Counted from the stretch's first letter, positions 38,736-51,095 are shown. The stretch: 64,000 nt of DNA from Naganishia liquefaciens (GCA_013423385.1 BLZA01000010.1:558001-622000); one strand, 5' to 3'. Program-made: numbers and translations. The notes: a model not told the origin generated them from the letters alone.

Positions 38736-40033
38736 TTACCAAATCAAGTAGCCTCCGTCGATGAATACCTCGGATCCCGTCTGGTAACTGGAATGCTCCG
38801 AGAGGAGCAAGATCACTTGGGACGTTTGTTCCTGAGGGTCAGAGTACTGGATATGGAATGCAAAGGAGTGATAACAGGGTGACGAGAAAAGTTGTGTCAT
38901 CAGCGGACATGTCGCGATGGCATTGTGAGAGGTACGCACCCGACCAAGAGGTACACTGTTGCTCTGGAACTCTCTCACTTCTTTCGGGTGGACACCCGAC
39001 TGTTCAGTCATGACATATCCCGGAGAAACAATGTTCACACGAATGCCGTAACTGTGCAAATGAAGGGTCAGAATTGACGGAATGCCTGGCAGGAGACATC
39101 GCTTACGGAGCCCATTCAGCAGCGAGCGCTTTCGACATTGACGAGACGGCGGCCTTGGACGAGTTGTAAAACACCTGAAGGCTCTTATGAGTAAAGGTTT
39201 GCAAATAGTGTTTCTGTGCTAGTTCTTACGTGTTTGAGCGGCTTGTTCAGCCCCTCCTGATTGTAAATTTGGGATGACATGGACGAGATGACAACAATGG
39301 CGCCTGAGGTTGTCCCGGTCAGCAAGCGTTGAACGCGAAGGTCGGAGATACCTCACCTGTCTTGTAGTCCTTTTCCTTCCAGATCTTCGCGGCTGCTTGA
39401 GCAGTAAAGAAAACGCCAAGAACATTGGTCTTGTCTGCGTGCAGATCAGCGGATCAGGTTTCGTCTCGGGAGACAGATACAGGCGTTGCTCACACATGAC
39501 TAGATTTGCAGAGGGTAGAAGAAGACGGGATTGTAGATTGTTAGCAGGGAGATTACGGCGGAAGATCAACACGACGTACAGTCAAACTCTTCTTGGCCGA
39601 TTTCCAGGGCATCTCTAACAATGGCAACGCCAGCGTTCTAGATGCATACGAAGCATGTCAGTGAAGAGTAGTTGCAAAGGCAATTCCGACGAACCGCCAC
39701 GACTCCATGAATCATCCCACCCTTGAAGTCCTTCAAGACCTCCTGGAACACTTCTTGCACCCTCGCCTGATCCGTGACATCGCACTTGTACGCCTTGAAT
39801 TGCTGCCCAGGATGACTCTCTGACAAGTTGGCTGCGACTTGCTCCGCATCGGGGGAGGACCGGTAAAGGATCGCCACAGATCCACCTGCGTCTGCAATCG
39901 CCCTGGAAATGGCTAGACCTATACCACGGTTCCCGCCCGTGACAACGTAGTTCTGGAGGAATTTTTCAGTATGACGCACCGTTGGCTGGTCGTCGGTGCG
40001 TACCTTTCCGCTAAAGTCGATGCTGAAAACCAT
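38736..40033 (-). CDS. Short-chain dehydrogenase/reductase (mannitol dehydrogenase / sorbose reductase type)
   Basis: Exons, minus strand: 40004-40033, 39695-39952, 39580-39637, 39494-39499, 39357-39434, 39230-39303, 39107-39174, 38940-39051, 38736-38846; 264 residues. Classic SDR: VTGGNRGIGLA for NAD(P) binding, NAGV, ISSMSS with the catalytic Ser, YNSSK with the catalytic Tyr and Lys, SPGYV and the C-terminal FIDGGYLIW. It resembles fungal NADP-dependent mannitol dehydrogenase and sorbose reductase; the exact sugar substrate is inferred. Exon 4 is a 6-base microexon (TCATGT), needed to give the continuous reading EEFDFMYKTNVLGVFF. Nine exons for 264 codons is intron-rich even for this window. 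Confidence 0.9.
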
Positions 40034-40382
40034 GGTGATGTAAATGTTGGCTATCCTTGTCGACTATAGAAGCCTGAACAGGGAGGGGAGCGCTATATAT
40101 CATATAGAGAGAGAGAGAGTATACGCTGAGCCACGACCGACTGGACTACCCGACTGCTCGACCGCACAGAGGAATCACGCGCGGGAATCGCCGAAGTACA
40201 CGCCATCACCCGACAACCTGGACGCCGAGAATCCGCCGATCCGAGCGTCCACATGATCACACGGTGGCCTGCATCATGTTCCTGTTCTCCCGTTCGTCCG
40301 GAAACCGTTACTGTTCCCTAGTCGGTACATCTGATACAACATGTCACAATGAGATGGCGCTGTTGTCATTCGCACGTCATGC
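40034..40382. promoter_or_regulatory. Upstream region of the SDR gene with TATA-like and (GA)n tract
   Basis: CTATATATCATATAG followed by a GA dinucleotide run lies at about 40091-40118, 60-85 bases from the SDR ATG. It is a likely core promoter. The far end is the 3' flank of the receptor gene. Confidence 0.45.
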
Positions 40383-42045
40383 CTACAGGCGATCAGGGAA
40401 CTCTTTCCGTACCCGCCGTTTGATCGTCCATTCCACTATCCCGAATATAAATACATCCTGCAAGCCAAGACTGATGGTCGCAAGATTCGCGATCAACCTC
40501 AACGTCCGGTGTACACGGCCAGTCGCTATCTCGGTGAATAGCCGTACCAGACTCGGCGTTAAAGTGAACAGATAAGCGACCGGGAACCAAAACATGAGGA
40601 GTGAGGCTTGATGGTTGAAATACGCCGATGCGCTCTCGACAACGGCCTGTGAGGTGGCCAGTTCTTGGGTTGTCTGTGTAGTCACAAAGGTCCTCTCGTC
40701 AACTTTGAGGAAATCGTCGAGTGTCTCTTCCCTAGCGGGGCTGACTGGGTCGCTGCTGTCTTTCTCCGTCAGAAATTGTAGCGCGCGGCCGGCGCACTCG
40801 TTCGATTCCGCTGTCTTGTCGGTGGCAGCGCCGCCCAATTTTGGTGTATCGTCGCCTTGAAGGCCTGCATCTGGTAAATTTGCTTTCAGAGAACCGATCA
40901 TCTTGCCTTGCGATCTAGTGATGATGTTGATGACGCTTGCGATAGAGCTTTTGCGTTCGGACAGCTTGACAGGAACAGGCGGTAAGAGCACGACGCCCGA
41001 GAAATCCAGCTCGATTTGTTCCCATGGTGGTAGGTCTGGCGCAGCGTTCCGTGACTTTTGGCATTGGCACCATGCCATCTTTTTCAAACTGCTGGTCCAG
41101 CTAAAGCCACCAGGCGCCATCTCAATCCTGTCAGATCGTCGAAGGAAGAAGAACAAGGTAATGTAAATGGTGCACATGGTGCAAAAGGCAAAGAGACTGC
41201 CGACATTAGGTTAGCATACAAAGCGTCTAGACAGAGCGCTGGACAGCTCACCGAGGAAGCAATTGCATAAGCTTGTAGCTCAAACGGTCTTCATTCACCG
41301 CATAGTTCCATTCCGCGCTACCTGCGGCAGGCGAGAACTCGCGTTTCCAAAATACCACTGCGAGTTTTCAGTTTTACCCTTTTACAGAAGAGCGATAGAG
41401 AGACTCACCTCCCGCCAAAAATGCCCCGTTTGCCCAGATGAAAATCGGCGTCACGTACCAATACTTTTCGATGTAGGACATCGTGCGAGAAGCCGGGTGT
41501 CGCTGCGGAAGCGTTCAAAAATGGAGGTTCAGCATGATTGTTAGTTGAGGATGCGCCTTCATGATCGACATACCAACATGGTATATGTTACCACTGAAAT
41601 TGTGAGTGACCAGGCATGCTGCGTTAAAACGATCAACACGAAAAGGAACCCCATGACATCCTGATGGTAAAGCCGTCAGGATAAGACTCGGATAAAAGCA
41701 GGAAGATGACCCACGCAGCGTATGGTATTCATCAGAAGCCGCTCTCCCTTGATATCGATACCTATGCTGACCAGGCCTAGAAAGCTGCAGGGTCCGATGT
41801 TAGATCTCGATAATTCGATAACCTCACGATTTTTAGTGGGCATACCTGAAAAACATGTTGGAAATGAACATTCCCAGCAAGAACTTTGTCCTCAAACGCT
41901 TCAAGCCCTGTCGAGCGATGCCCCAAAACAGCCAGATCCCGGTGGCTAACGTAAATGAATTGATACAGAGCGAAGCGAGCACGACTTTTCGTGTCCTATT
42001 GTCATATTGATTGAGCACTGTGCCATCGGCAAACCAGGTATTCAT
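40383..42045 (-). CDS. Seven-transmembrane G-protein-coupled receptor-like protein
   Basis: Exons, minus strand: 41846-42045, 41715-41784, 41574-41660, 41409-41502, 41252-41357, 40383-41196; 456 residues, intact frame. Seven hydrophobic helices can be read: VVLASLCINSFTLATGIWLF; FLLGMFISNMFFSFLGL; VMGFLFVLIVLTQHAWSL; YVTPIFIWANGAFLAG; LFAFCTMCTIYITLFFFL; LLMFWFPVAYLFTLTPSLV; and ATISLGLQDVFIFGIVEW. A large hydrophilic loop of about 150 residues separates helices 5 and 6, as in fungal Git3/Gpr1-like nutrient and cAMP-receptor-like GPCRs. The short N-terminus has a sequon (NRT). Ligand and G-protein are unknown; the subclass is inferred from layout, not from a diagnostic motif. Confidence 0.75.
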
Positions 42046-43214
42046 CGCGGTCGGATCGTGTCTCTCGAGAATCTTTTCAGTTGTCCTTCACGGTCGATGG
42101 CGTAGCTGATGTTGATTTACGACATTGGGCGTGCAGATTGCCGTCCAGGTCAAGGTTATCAAAGTCGTATTGCCTTCCGATTTCGTCTGTAGATCTCAGA
42201 CCCGCACTGGAGTCCTACGATAGAAGCTAAAGTATAAGATGCTGGCGTTGGTGTTGCATCCCCTTCGTTGCGGCCTATGTCAGCTTCGTTGTGGTGGGGC
42301 ACTTCGAAACTTGAGTTCGCCTTATGAGGCAGACACATGCTCCTGAATACTCCTAGCAAGCGAATGTTCGTCCGTTCGTGATCGCTCGATAAGCCTCTTA
42401 ACATGAAATGACAGGTTGCGGGGTGAGGACAGATTTGGCGAGCGTCGGTCTGTGCAAATGAGCCTGAGCCATATGAAGTCAGAAGCTGAAATAAGGCACA
42501 GATTCTTGTTCCACTCTCCAATCTGCTTCTTGCCGGAGGTTCCGGAAGTCCGGAATAGGCAGTAACCAGCTCAGTAACCCGGATGATGATCGGCATATGT
42601 TTCATATCTTATTCTGATCAGCTTTCTGATCCCGCTGTAAGAGGGCTTAGCTGAGGGCTTGGAGGAGCAGCTGCAAGCCAGCTCGGCAAACTTCTGATTT
42701 AGATAGCTGTTGTCATATGGTACCTCTTCAGCTGCCCCTTCGTCATTTTATTGAATTAGAAAGTCCATATGGGTGGAGAAACTGGGTATGAGGAGTCTGC
42801 AGATGTTTCAAGGTGGCTTTCGAGGGTTTCCTTTGCGGCGGACATTCTTACTATAGACCAGAGACTCATCGATGCGCTGCACGCGCGTGGGATGCATAAG
42901 CGGATGAGGTATATTCTCTCATAGGTCATCTCGACATGTACATTTTGAGGGACTCAAGCTCTGAAAGCGCGATGGGCTGAATAACGTGAAGGGGATAGCC
43001 GTTCCATAAGCCAGTAGACCGTAGCATCATGAGCTGACTCTTGCGACGCCGATCGGCATTAAAGTGAACAAGAACTGAATCGACAACGTATTTGCGACCG
43101 GAGGCAATAAACTTCCAAGCCAGACCATGGCAGTGTGTTGTGTAGGCGATACTGCTGAAATGCTATACAGTACACTGAAAAAATCAAGCACCACGGTGGT
43201 CGTGTATCCGACGT
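42046..43214. other. Intergenic, about 1.2 kb
   Basis: Upstream region of the receptor gene and 3' flank of the Vtc1 gene. A 148-codon minus-strand open frame with an ATG at 42605 has no family features or intron signals; I do not call it. Confidence 0.5.
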
Positions 43215-43937
43215 CTAATGAGAGGTCCCATTGTGATGATGATGACCTGGTCCAGCTTCGCGATCGACTCTTTTCCTATAGTCGATTGCAGTATTAGTGA
43301 ACCCGGGACACGGCGGAATCAAGGTGGAAACATACATCTCGCGCACACGAATGATAAAATTGGCCAGAATTGCAATGAACATTGCCGCGCAGATCAAGAG
43401 AGGTCCCCAAAGTTGATCTGGGGAATGTCAAGGGGCAGATCAGTCACTTGACAGTCCCACAAGGACGCGATACGCACCGAATTGCGCAGCGTCTCGTGCC
43501 GAGATCATGGTGAGGCGCTTTTGGAAGATCGCGTATCCGTAGATCAAAATTGCAATGGAACTTGAAGGAGCCGGCATCAGTCTGTCGATCGATGAAGCTT
43601 TTCGCTTGCGCGCGACTTACATGAGGGCGTAAATGTACGCGAAGTACGTCGTCACCTTATCCTTGGATGCATTATACAGCGCCAAGCTCAGCGAAGACAT
43701 AACGACGGATGTCGAGAGGTAGGAGATCCAGGTACGTTCGTTGGCGAACCATACTTTGGCTTCAACTTTGACAGGGGTAGCGACTTTCTCTGAAGGTCGA
43801 GCTGAGGATTCAGCGAGAACACCGCGATGTTAGATGAGCTCGGACGTACTCGGTACTCGAACATTCACTTCTGTACCATTGTTGATCGAGTGATAGTCCC
43901 GTACCAACGGCTGAATAGCGCTGTCATTCCTTTTCAT
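43215..43937 (-). CDS. VTC1: Vacuolar transporter chaperone subunit Vtc1-like (DUF202)
   Basis: Exons, minus strand: 43877-43937, 43621-43801, 43478-43560, 43336-43417, 43215-43275; 155 residues, intact frame. The KVEAKVWFANERTWISYLS signature and three membrane helices (VVMSSLSLALY; YIYALISIAILIYGYAIF; LLICAAMFIAILANFIIRV) match the DUF202 module. Vtc1 has this module alone, without the SPX or polymerase domains of Vtc2-5. In the VTC complex it helps make inorganic polyphosphate and pass it into the vacuole or acidocalcisome. The C-terminal tail ends GPGHHHHNGTSH, with a run of four His. The start Met at 43937 was chosen because splicing from it joins smoothly to the domain. Confidence 0.85.
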
Positions 43938-44829
43938 TGGCAATGGCGGGAAAGATGGCGCAGCCAGGTCAGCTCTGGGTGACGGCACATCACGTCTATA
44001 TCACTCACGGTACCTCGGGAATCCTGTCTGCTCGCTTGGCTTTCACTCGTGAGTTTGCACTGTCACGTTTTGGCAGGGATTGCAGTGCGCCGGCGGAAAA
44101 TCTGTGTGGTTTATGGTTCAGGCGGACGTCAGCCTTGACACCGGATATTTACTGCGGAACGTGTCGACCGAGAATCAATAAGTCGAGCCATGAGCTGCAT
44201 GATTATCATTTCTCGGTCTCCGGCGTCGGTCCACTCCGTATCTCTCGAACCCAAACTCACGGATGATAGAAAATATCGGATACCTGGTCAATCGTCTTCT
44301 TCAGCCTCGACGGGGACTTGCGACCTTGATCCACACCGCTGGTAGATGCTTCTTGAGACATTATGTATTCCTTCAAAGGTTGAGGTTTCGGTCGTGCGTG
44401 TGTCAAGGGAGACGGATGACCTGGATGCGGAGAGCAGCATAAATCAAATGAAAGGCCTCCTGGGCGGGTTGGGCTTACGGGACTTGGAATTTTCGTGCGA
44501 TTTGAGTCACCGTGGACAAGGGCGTGGGCTAGGGCTGATGTCAAAGTGCAAGCTGTCTACTTGGCTCTCCGTCCCAGCCCAGATGCGCATGGGAAGACGT
44601 GAATGAATGGTGACTGCCTCGTGCACCAGGCGAGACAAAATGGTGCGCCCGGCGGATATCCTGGCTCGTCATCACGTCACGCACGTGCAAGACCGCCCCT
44701 AGCAAGCTCCCTAGCATGACTTGTTAATCACCTTGTCGGTTGGCCCTCTCATCGCGAATGCTTATTATATATAGCTTGATAATTACTTCTTTGTTGTCTT
44801 GAGCTCCAAATCGAACATCCGATGCCGCT
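43938..44829. other. Intergenic, upstream of VTC1, with an isolated possible exon
   Basis: On the minus strand a short frame, 44361 down to 44266, encodes MSQEASTSGVDQGRKSP and ends at a GTGAGT donor. It could be an alternative first exon of VTC1 or an orphan short gene, but no in-frame join was found. The remainder is the 3' flank of LAG1. Confidence 0.35.
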
Positions 44830-46921
44830 TCACTCGGCCTTGGCCTTCGTTTCCTCCAGTACCTCTTCCCCTTCATCCTCCTCATCAGACCTGTCGTCTG
44901 CCAGCTGACTGAGGAACACGGCACTGCCGAAGAACGTTAAGGTCAGCCTCAAGAAAGAATGCAGGGGTAGATTTGCACGTACCGGTACAAGATACGGAGA
45001 ATCAAAAAGTACCAGAACAGATTGATGAGCTGTAACAAGAAGATTGGCGCAAAGATCTGGTATTTCATCCTGTCGTATTCAGGCCAATGTTAGAGCGACA
45101 CGCTGTCTGGCTGTAAGCAGGACATACCACCAGTTTAGCAATTCCGTTTCCCTCCAGGGCTGGAAAGACGACCTTGCCGCCTCGCTGCAGATAAAGACAA
45201 TGGTTAGATGAATGTATAGCGTCAGCCGATGCGCCTAAAAACTTACGGAATCAACTCGAATTCATGCCAAACCGACCACAAGATCTTGAGATTCAGGTAA
45301 TGCCTCATGTAGCTGAGAATTGAAATCAGCAGGGCAGCATGGCTGGACTGGCAACAGACTCACGTCCAAACGCAGACGAAGAAGGCAAAGAAGGGCGCGG
45401 AGAGCGACTCATCGACGTAGTTGACGCATTTCGCAAGCTGTCAGGGCAGAATAAGCCAGGTCCAGTGCAGGTCGTCAGGAGAACTTACAGCCAGGAAAAT
45501 GTCCGAGACGTCCATGGTCACAAAGATGGCGACACCAATATACGTGAGCTATCAAGTGGCGTGAGCGATGAGATAACGAGAACAACAGCCGCTTATTGAA
45601 GCTTACGGTAAGCAAGTAAGACCAACCGACGAGCCACAGCGTGACGACGTGCTACCTCGCAATGAGTACGGAAACGAAGACCTCATGAAGGAGACTTACA
45701 TGAGCCACGAGCTCCTTGAAGTCCTTCCTCGGCTTTTCAACCCTCGCGGCCAAGATGATAGTCTGCTGCAGCCAATACGAAAACTGCAGCAAGTAATACG
45801 CCTTCAACAGCGCGGGCATCTCCAGCACAGGGAAAGTGTCCCACATCGCGCTGGTCTTGTACCACCAGATCGGCAGTCCGCGCATGACGTAGATTCCCAA
45901 GGAGCCGAAGAAGCTGAAATAGATGGCGGCGTATCCTTGTTCGGTGAATCGTTCGGTCTTGCTACGTGCGATGCCGAGGCTGCGCGAGAGCGGTGCGAGC
46001 AGGTTCATGGTGATGAATTGACGGACGCTAAAAAGAAATCGAATGGGCTCAGCTGCTTTCATAAGTGACGTCGCGGAACGTACAATGAGAAGAAGATGAT
46101 GTAATAGGAGATGAACAGTAGGTCCTGCATCTCGTGTCAGATCACGACTCGCTGAGCGGCTCATGAGACCAACCTTGAAATCTCGTTTGTACAGCGTTTC
46201 ACCGGCGAGGATTGCTCCTTCTCCTGCCTTGTCCATCGCCGATGCAGCGCTCTTCTGTACCGCTCCGCTCAAGAACAAGAAAGGTTCCATGGGATTGAGT
46301 GTCCCCACAGGAAGGATGCTCCAGCTGAATGGTACCGAAGAGTCCGTTCGGCCCAGAAATTGAGCAAGCAACGTTCGCAGAAATGTTGGAAGATATAACG
46401 GAAGAGCCGGATTGGTGAGGATGTATCGATGGTTGAGGTAGATGAGCCATGGTACAACCAGCAGTGGCAGACTCGAAGCTGCAATGGGTCAGCTTCACCG
46501 CAGCAATGTATGGTATTCATACTCACAAGGGATGAGCATCCACTTTCCAGTCCTCAGGTCTCGCCAAAACCCATCGCTCCGATACCTCGCCGCGTCCTCG
46601 GCGCTCATCTTCTTCACTGTGCGCCTTCCCTTCTTCGCATCTCGTGCAGCTGATGCCACTTCTGCGGGCTTCCTCGACCGGAGCGTCGAGTCCTCAGGAA
46701 CGGCAGGTGCACGCGGACCTTGAGTATCTGAAGGAGACGAAGATACGGGCGAGAGCGCTGCATCCCCGCGCTGCTCGTTCAGCGGGATGGCTCTTTCATC
46801 CGGGATCAGCCCTGTAAGTGCGCGCAGAGTCGGCCGTGACTCACTTGAGCGCTTGGGTGATACTTGCGGACCGGGTTCTGTTCCGCGTGACGGCCGGCCT
46901 CTGAGGCGAGCTTTCTGCCAT
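44830..46921 (-). CDS. LAG1: Ceramide synthase, Lag1/Lac1 family
   Basis: Exons, minus strand: 46845-46921, 46527-46792, 46174-46478, 46084-46124, 45700-46027, 45607-45651, 45489-45548, 45364-45437, 45247-45312, 45128-45184, 44983-45069, 44830-44923; 499 residues, intact frame. It joins sphingoid bases to acyl-CoA in the ER. The TLC domain carries the Lag motif AHHVVTLWLVGWSYLLT and MDVSDIFLALAKCVNYV, with several membrane helices. The N-terminus (about 90 residues) is disordered and basic; the C-terminus is acidic (RSDEEDEGEEVLEE) as in fungal Lag1. An intron falls exactly between the codons of the two essential His. The second-exon acceptor at 46793 was chosen for frame; the nearer AG would make a 36-base intron and break it. 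Confidence 0.95.
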
Positions 46922-47246
46922 GGTGTCGTGCGCGAGGATGAAAGAGGAAGCGATGATGGGAAGATAGATGTCAACAAACGGATCTTTATGATTTATGTCT
47001 AGCAGCTTGAGCGGGGATACGGGGTCACGTGCCCGTGTCCGGCAAGGTCACTGACGTCGTACTTTGCCGGTCAGCATTCGCCGTCGCATACTTGTGCTGT
47101 GTCACCGCATCCACCGGGCTCAGATCCCTGTTCAGAGTGCGCCCATGGCCAAAGTCCAGTAAGTTTGCCGTGATCAAATAGTATAAAGTCCCCAAATGTC
47201 CATCCGTATTTTACAACTGGTATATTGATGCGACGATCCGCTCAAC
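46922..47246. promoter_or_regulatory. Upstream region of LAG1 with CACGTG box
   Basis: A TCACGTG at 47025-47031, about 105 bases before the LAG1 ATG, is a bHLH-type E-box. Whether it acts is unknown. The far end is the 3' flank of the dehydratase gene. Confidence 0.3.
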
Positions 47247-48613
47247 TCAGACGTCACGTCCATCGATTCTGACCCGCCACCCTACATCCGCTGTACCATA
47301 GTCGCTTTCATATCGTTCGAGCGTCTCGCGGTCCACTTTGCTCCCTGATGGAGAATCAGTATACAAGTCTGAGATCCCGACGCGCGTACTCACCTCCGCA
47401 GACGACCACAACTATGTTCAATCGTTCACCCTCCCTCCCTGGCGGCAGAACCCGTTTCAGAATCCTCTCATTCAGGTAGATCCCTGCCAAAGCGGCTCCA
47501 CAGCTCATCTCTACCATCAGCGCCTCGTCACGGTCAAACTGCCAGCACGCAGATCCTGACACCGCATCATCGACAATGACCGTCGACAAGTAAGGGGCGG
47601 GCGCTCGCGGATCGGAAACGCGTGGACGGGCGTAGGCGATCGCGTCGGAGAGGGCAGCAGCGGAACATGCTTTCGCGCCGAGCGATGTCGCTTGAGAGGT
47701 AATGGCGTCGAGCCGGACCACCTTTTCGTGCTCTGGGTCGGCCAACCATTGTTCCCACGATTTTCCAAACGAATGCGCTCCGAAGTCCTGGCATGCGATG
47801 AGTTTCGGCTTTGGGCTTCCGAACGCTGGATCCTCATCGATGAGGCCATTGATGCCGTGAATGATCCCGCGCAAAAGGCCACCGCCACCGACGCTGCACG
47901 TAATGATGTCGGGTCGTCCAGCTTTGACGCCGGCATCCAATAGCTGATCCCTTATCTCTTGCACAATACTCGCATGTCCGAGCGCAGTCGAGAGATCGGC
48001 GAACGGGTGCACGTACACCCCGACCGGATCTTCCGCGGCCATGGCGCGCGCAATGGCATCAGCGTCGTCGAGTACCTCTGCTTCGCCATTCTCGACATGT
48101 GCGCCAAGGGACTGGAGACGCGCAATGACACTCGTTTCGGTGCGTTTGGGAACCACGACGGTGCAACGGAGGCCGAGTCGTTTGGCGCTTTCGGCGGCGG
48201 CGAGGCCGGCGTTGCCACCACTTGCGGCGATGATGTGCGTACGAGGGCCGTGAATTGAATAGGCTTCTTGGCATGTGCGGCCAATGCCACGGAGCTTGAA
48301 GCTGCCGGCAGGTTGAGCGGCGTCAAGTTTGAGATAGATGTTGTGGCCTGGAATAGGTCAGCGCTTTGCAGTCATGAAACCCAGGGGGGGGTACCTGTTC
48401 TAGCGGAGAGCGTTGTGGAAAGGACGAGCGGGGTGACAACGTGCAAAGGCTTGGTGATGAGATCGGCGACGGCGAGACAGCTGTCCAAGCTGAGATATTG
48501 TCAGACATATGAGGCGAGATAAGACTGATCTACACGCACCTCGTCACCAAGGGAGCCTTAGTGTTATCCGCGTTCTCGAATCGGGGCAGCAGGCTGTTGG
48601 AGAGTAGTCGCAT
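47247..48613 (-). CDS. PLP-dependent L-serine/threonine dehydratase (copy 1)
   Basis: Exons, minus strand: 48540-48613, 48395-48489, 47394-48347, 47247-47344; 406 residues, intact frame. Fold-type II PLP enzyme: QPAGSFKLRG holds the Schiff-base Lys, ASGGNAGLAAA binds the phosphate side, and CSVGGGGLLRG is the phosphate-cup Gly loop, all as in serine dehydratase (Cha1/SDS family). It deaminates serine or threonine to pyruvate or 2-oxobutyrate; the preferred substrate is inferred. Its close paralog lies divergently 1.1 kb away, sharing VDDA(V/I)SGSACWQF and LMVEM(S/A)CGAALA. Intron positions differ between the copies, so the duplication is not recent. No targeting peptide is obvious. Confidence 0.92.
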
Positions 48614-49733
48614 AATGAGCAGTGTTGGGAGGTGTTGGTAGGAGGAGTACGCTGCGACATACCAGTCTGATCATCCTGCGAACGCTTCAATATATCTCCA
48701 TGCCCCCCTGGCGTTGACCTGACGGACCGCCCACAAAAATTGGAAACGCATGATAAGGACGGATCAGGTGAATGTTGATCGACGTCGTATTTTCCAAGAA
48801 TTAACAGTCAGGCTAGGTCGATCCCTTAAGCCATGCGCAGCAGATGAACCGGATAAGGGCGAGCGAGGTTGCTTGATTTCCACAATTTTGCTGACAGTGA
48901 GATTAGCTGTAAGATTGGCCATACTAGCATCGGAGGTAGACGACAGAGATAATGGAAATCAGCTGACGACAGATGCGTCCGTGCATCCGTCATGTCCGAG
49001 AAGCCGAGAATGGCCCGAATAGCGGTGCTTTGTGAGTCGATTCATTGGATAGAGTAGTTGCGGGCAGCATTGGAAAAAGGCGACAGGACTCGAGGTCCGG
49101 ACAGGCAGGGCACTAGAAGCATGCGCTGAATATCATTGAATAGGATTGACAGATCCTGTCGAACCAGATTATATAAGTTGAACAAATAGCTGTCCGATGC
49201 GTCGTAAAGACAGATCTGATTTCTTCCAAGCTGTTTGACCAGCCCAGACAGACCAGCCTGAATTAAGCACCGCCACATCGCAGTCCACTCCTCCCACCGT
49301 GGTGAGGGAGCAACCGCGATGGGTGATGATCGCTTTTCCTCTTTTGTAAAGATATCGAGTTTCCACGGGGGTTTGAGGGAAATGACATTTGTTGCCGAGG
49401 GTGTTGTCGGGCGGATTCTACGAAACAGGACTGAACCATAGAGGTAGAGCTGTGTGACGTAGGATCTGCTGACAGACAGGCTTGCACCAGCGCTCAGTCA
49501 GGAGGACGGACAACCTCGTCTTTATACGCTGCAACGGAGGGAAACCCTGCTCGCTGGAAAGCTGAAGCGGGAAGCGCAATCAGAGTGGCGCGCTTCTTCT
49601 GCCTCGCGTTCCACATCGGCGTCGCCCGGCGCGGCTGCCGGCACAGGGTGACTCACGCAAGGTTCAAGTGCTTTCTACTTATCCCATCGTCGTCGCATTC
49701 CAGCCTGGCGGGTAACATTCATCGTTGCCCACC
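48614..49733. other. Divergent intergenic region between dehydratase paralogs
   Basis: About 1.1 kb shared upstream region of the two dehydratase genes. A TATATAAG lies at about 49170-49177, far from either ATG. No gene was supported; short open frames on both strands look random. Confidence 0.5.
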
Positions 49734-51095
49734 ATGCAGTCTTTACAAGCGAGCTTGACCACGGCCCATCAATCCTCGATACCGAACCCAAATCTTAATC
49801 CATCAAGCTCAGAGACCGCGGCGGAAAACGTCAAGTCCGTGATTCAATCGACCGTTCAGCTCGTCGAGCCCTATGCAGACTCGCAAAAGACGACCAAAGG
49901 GCACACTCTGCCCCAAGCGCTACATGTCATCACGCCATTGATATATTCCGAGGCGTTATCGAAGGATCATGATGTGTACTTGAAGATGGACTGTCTCCAG
50001 CCGTCAGGCTCATTCAAAATCAGGGGTACGTCCTTCTCTTGTAACAACTCGGCGTCTTCTGACTTCGCAATATAGGTGTTGGTGCTGTCTGCCATGAAGC
50101 CTACGAGCAATACGGAGCGGAGACATATATCGTTACCTCCTCGGGCGGCAATGCAGGTCTCGCCGCTGCTACAGCCGCCAAGTCCCTCGGCTGTCGATGC
50201 CTCGTCGTCGTTCCCCGCAAAACGGAGCGTGCCGTCGTTCAGATGTTGCGCGATCTCGGTGCGGAGGTGGACAACGGTTCGGCGGATGTGTGGTGAGTCG
50301 GCAGATTAAGTGAAGAAGGCTTTGAAGCTCAAGCTCGAATTTCCTACCAGGGACGACGCCGATCGAATCGCTCGCGCCTTTGTGGCGAAACAGAAGGGCG
50401 CGGTATACGTGCACCCTTTCGTTGGAGACACACTTACCCAGGGACACGCATCGCTCATTCATGAACTCGCTCTCCAGCTGGCTGACCATGGAGTCACAAA
50501 ACCGTCAATGATCGTCTGCTCCGTTGGTGGGGGTGGGCTCATCCGTGGGTTGATCCATGGGCTTGAATCGACAGACGAGCTTGGACGACCCAAGGTCGTT
50601 GGCGTGCAGGATTTCGGGGCGGACTCGTTTGCCCAATCCTGGAATGGGTGGCTGCAGAAAGGCGGAGACCCGCAGGTCGTTACCATACCTGGAATCACCT
50701 CGAAAGCCACTTCCATGGGCACCAAGTCGTGTTCGGTGGACACCCTCACAGCAGCAGTCCGTTACGCCGACGCCGATGACAAACCAAGAGATACGAAATT
50801 CACTGCTCTCGTTGTCGATGATGCCATCTCCGGCAGCGCATGCTGGCAATTCCATCGGGACCATCAACTCATGGTCGAGATGGCATGCGGGGCGGCTTTG
50901 GCACCGGTCTATCAGCGGCAGATCTTGGAGGAGCTTTTGCATGGGTTGGGAGAAAAGGGGGAGCGAAAGTCGATCGTGATTGTGGTTTGCGGAGGAAGTA
51001 AAATCGATCAGGAGACGTTGAACGTCTATGAGCAGGAATATGGAATGGCTCGGGAGGCAGGAATCAGGGCGATGGTGGATGGACGTATGTTGTGA
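49734..51095 (+). CDS. PLP-dependent L-serine/threonine dehydratase (copy 2)
   Basis: Exons 49734-50025, 50076-50292 and 50351-51095 give 417 residues, intact frame. QPSGSFKIRG with the PLP Lys, SSGGNAGLAAATAA and CSVGGGGLIRGLIHG are present, as in serine/threonine dehydratases. The N-terminus is about 65 residues longer than in copy 1 and Ser/Asn/Thr-rich, with no clear targeting signal. The exon 3 acceptor at 50350 was chosen because it aligns VWDDADRIARAF with the matching LDDADAIARAM of copy 1; nearer AGs give no homologous reading. It ends in SKIDQETLNVYEQEYG, as copy 1 does after its last intron. Two diverged copies side by side suggest different regulation or substrate (inference). Confidence 0.92.

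Noticed and set aside
42159-42605. Minus-strand open frame of 148 codons with ATG
   Set aside because: No domain, no splice signals and poor composition; probably chance.
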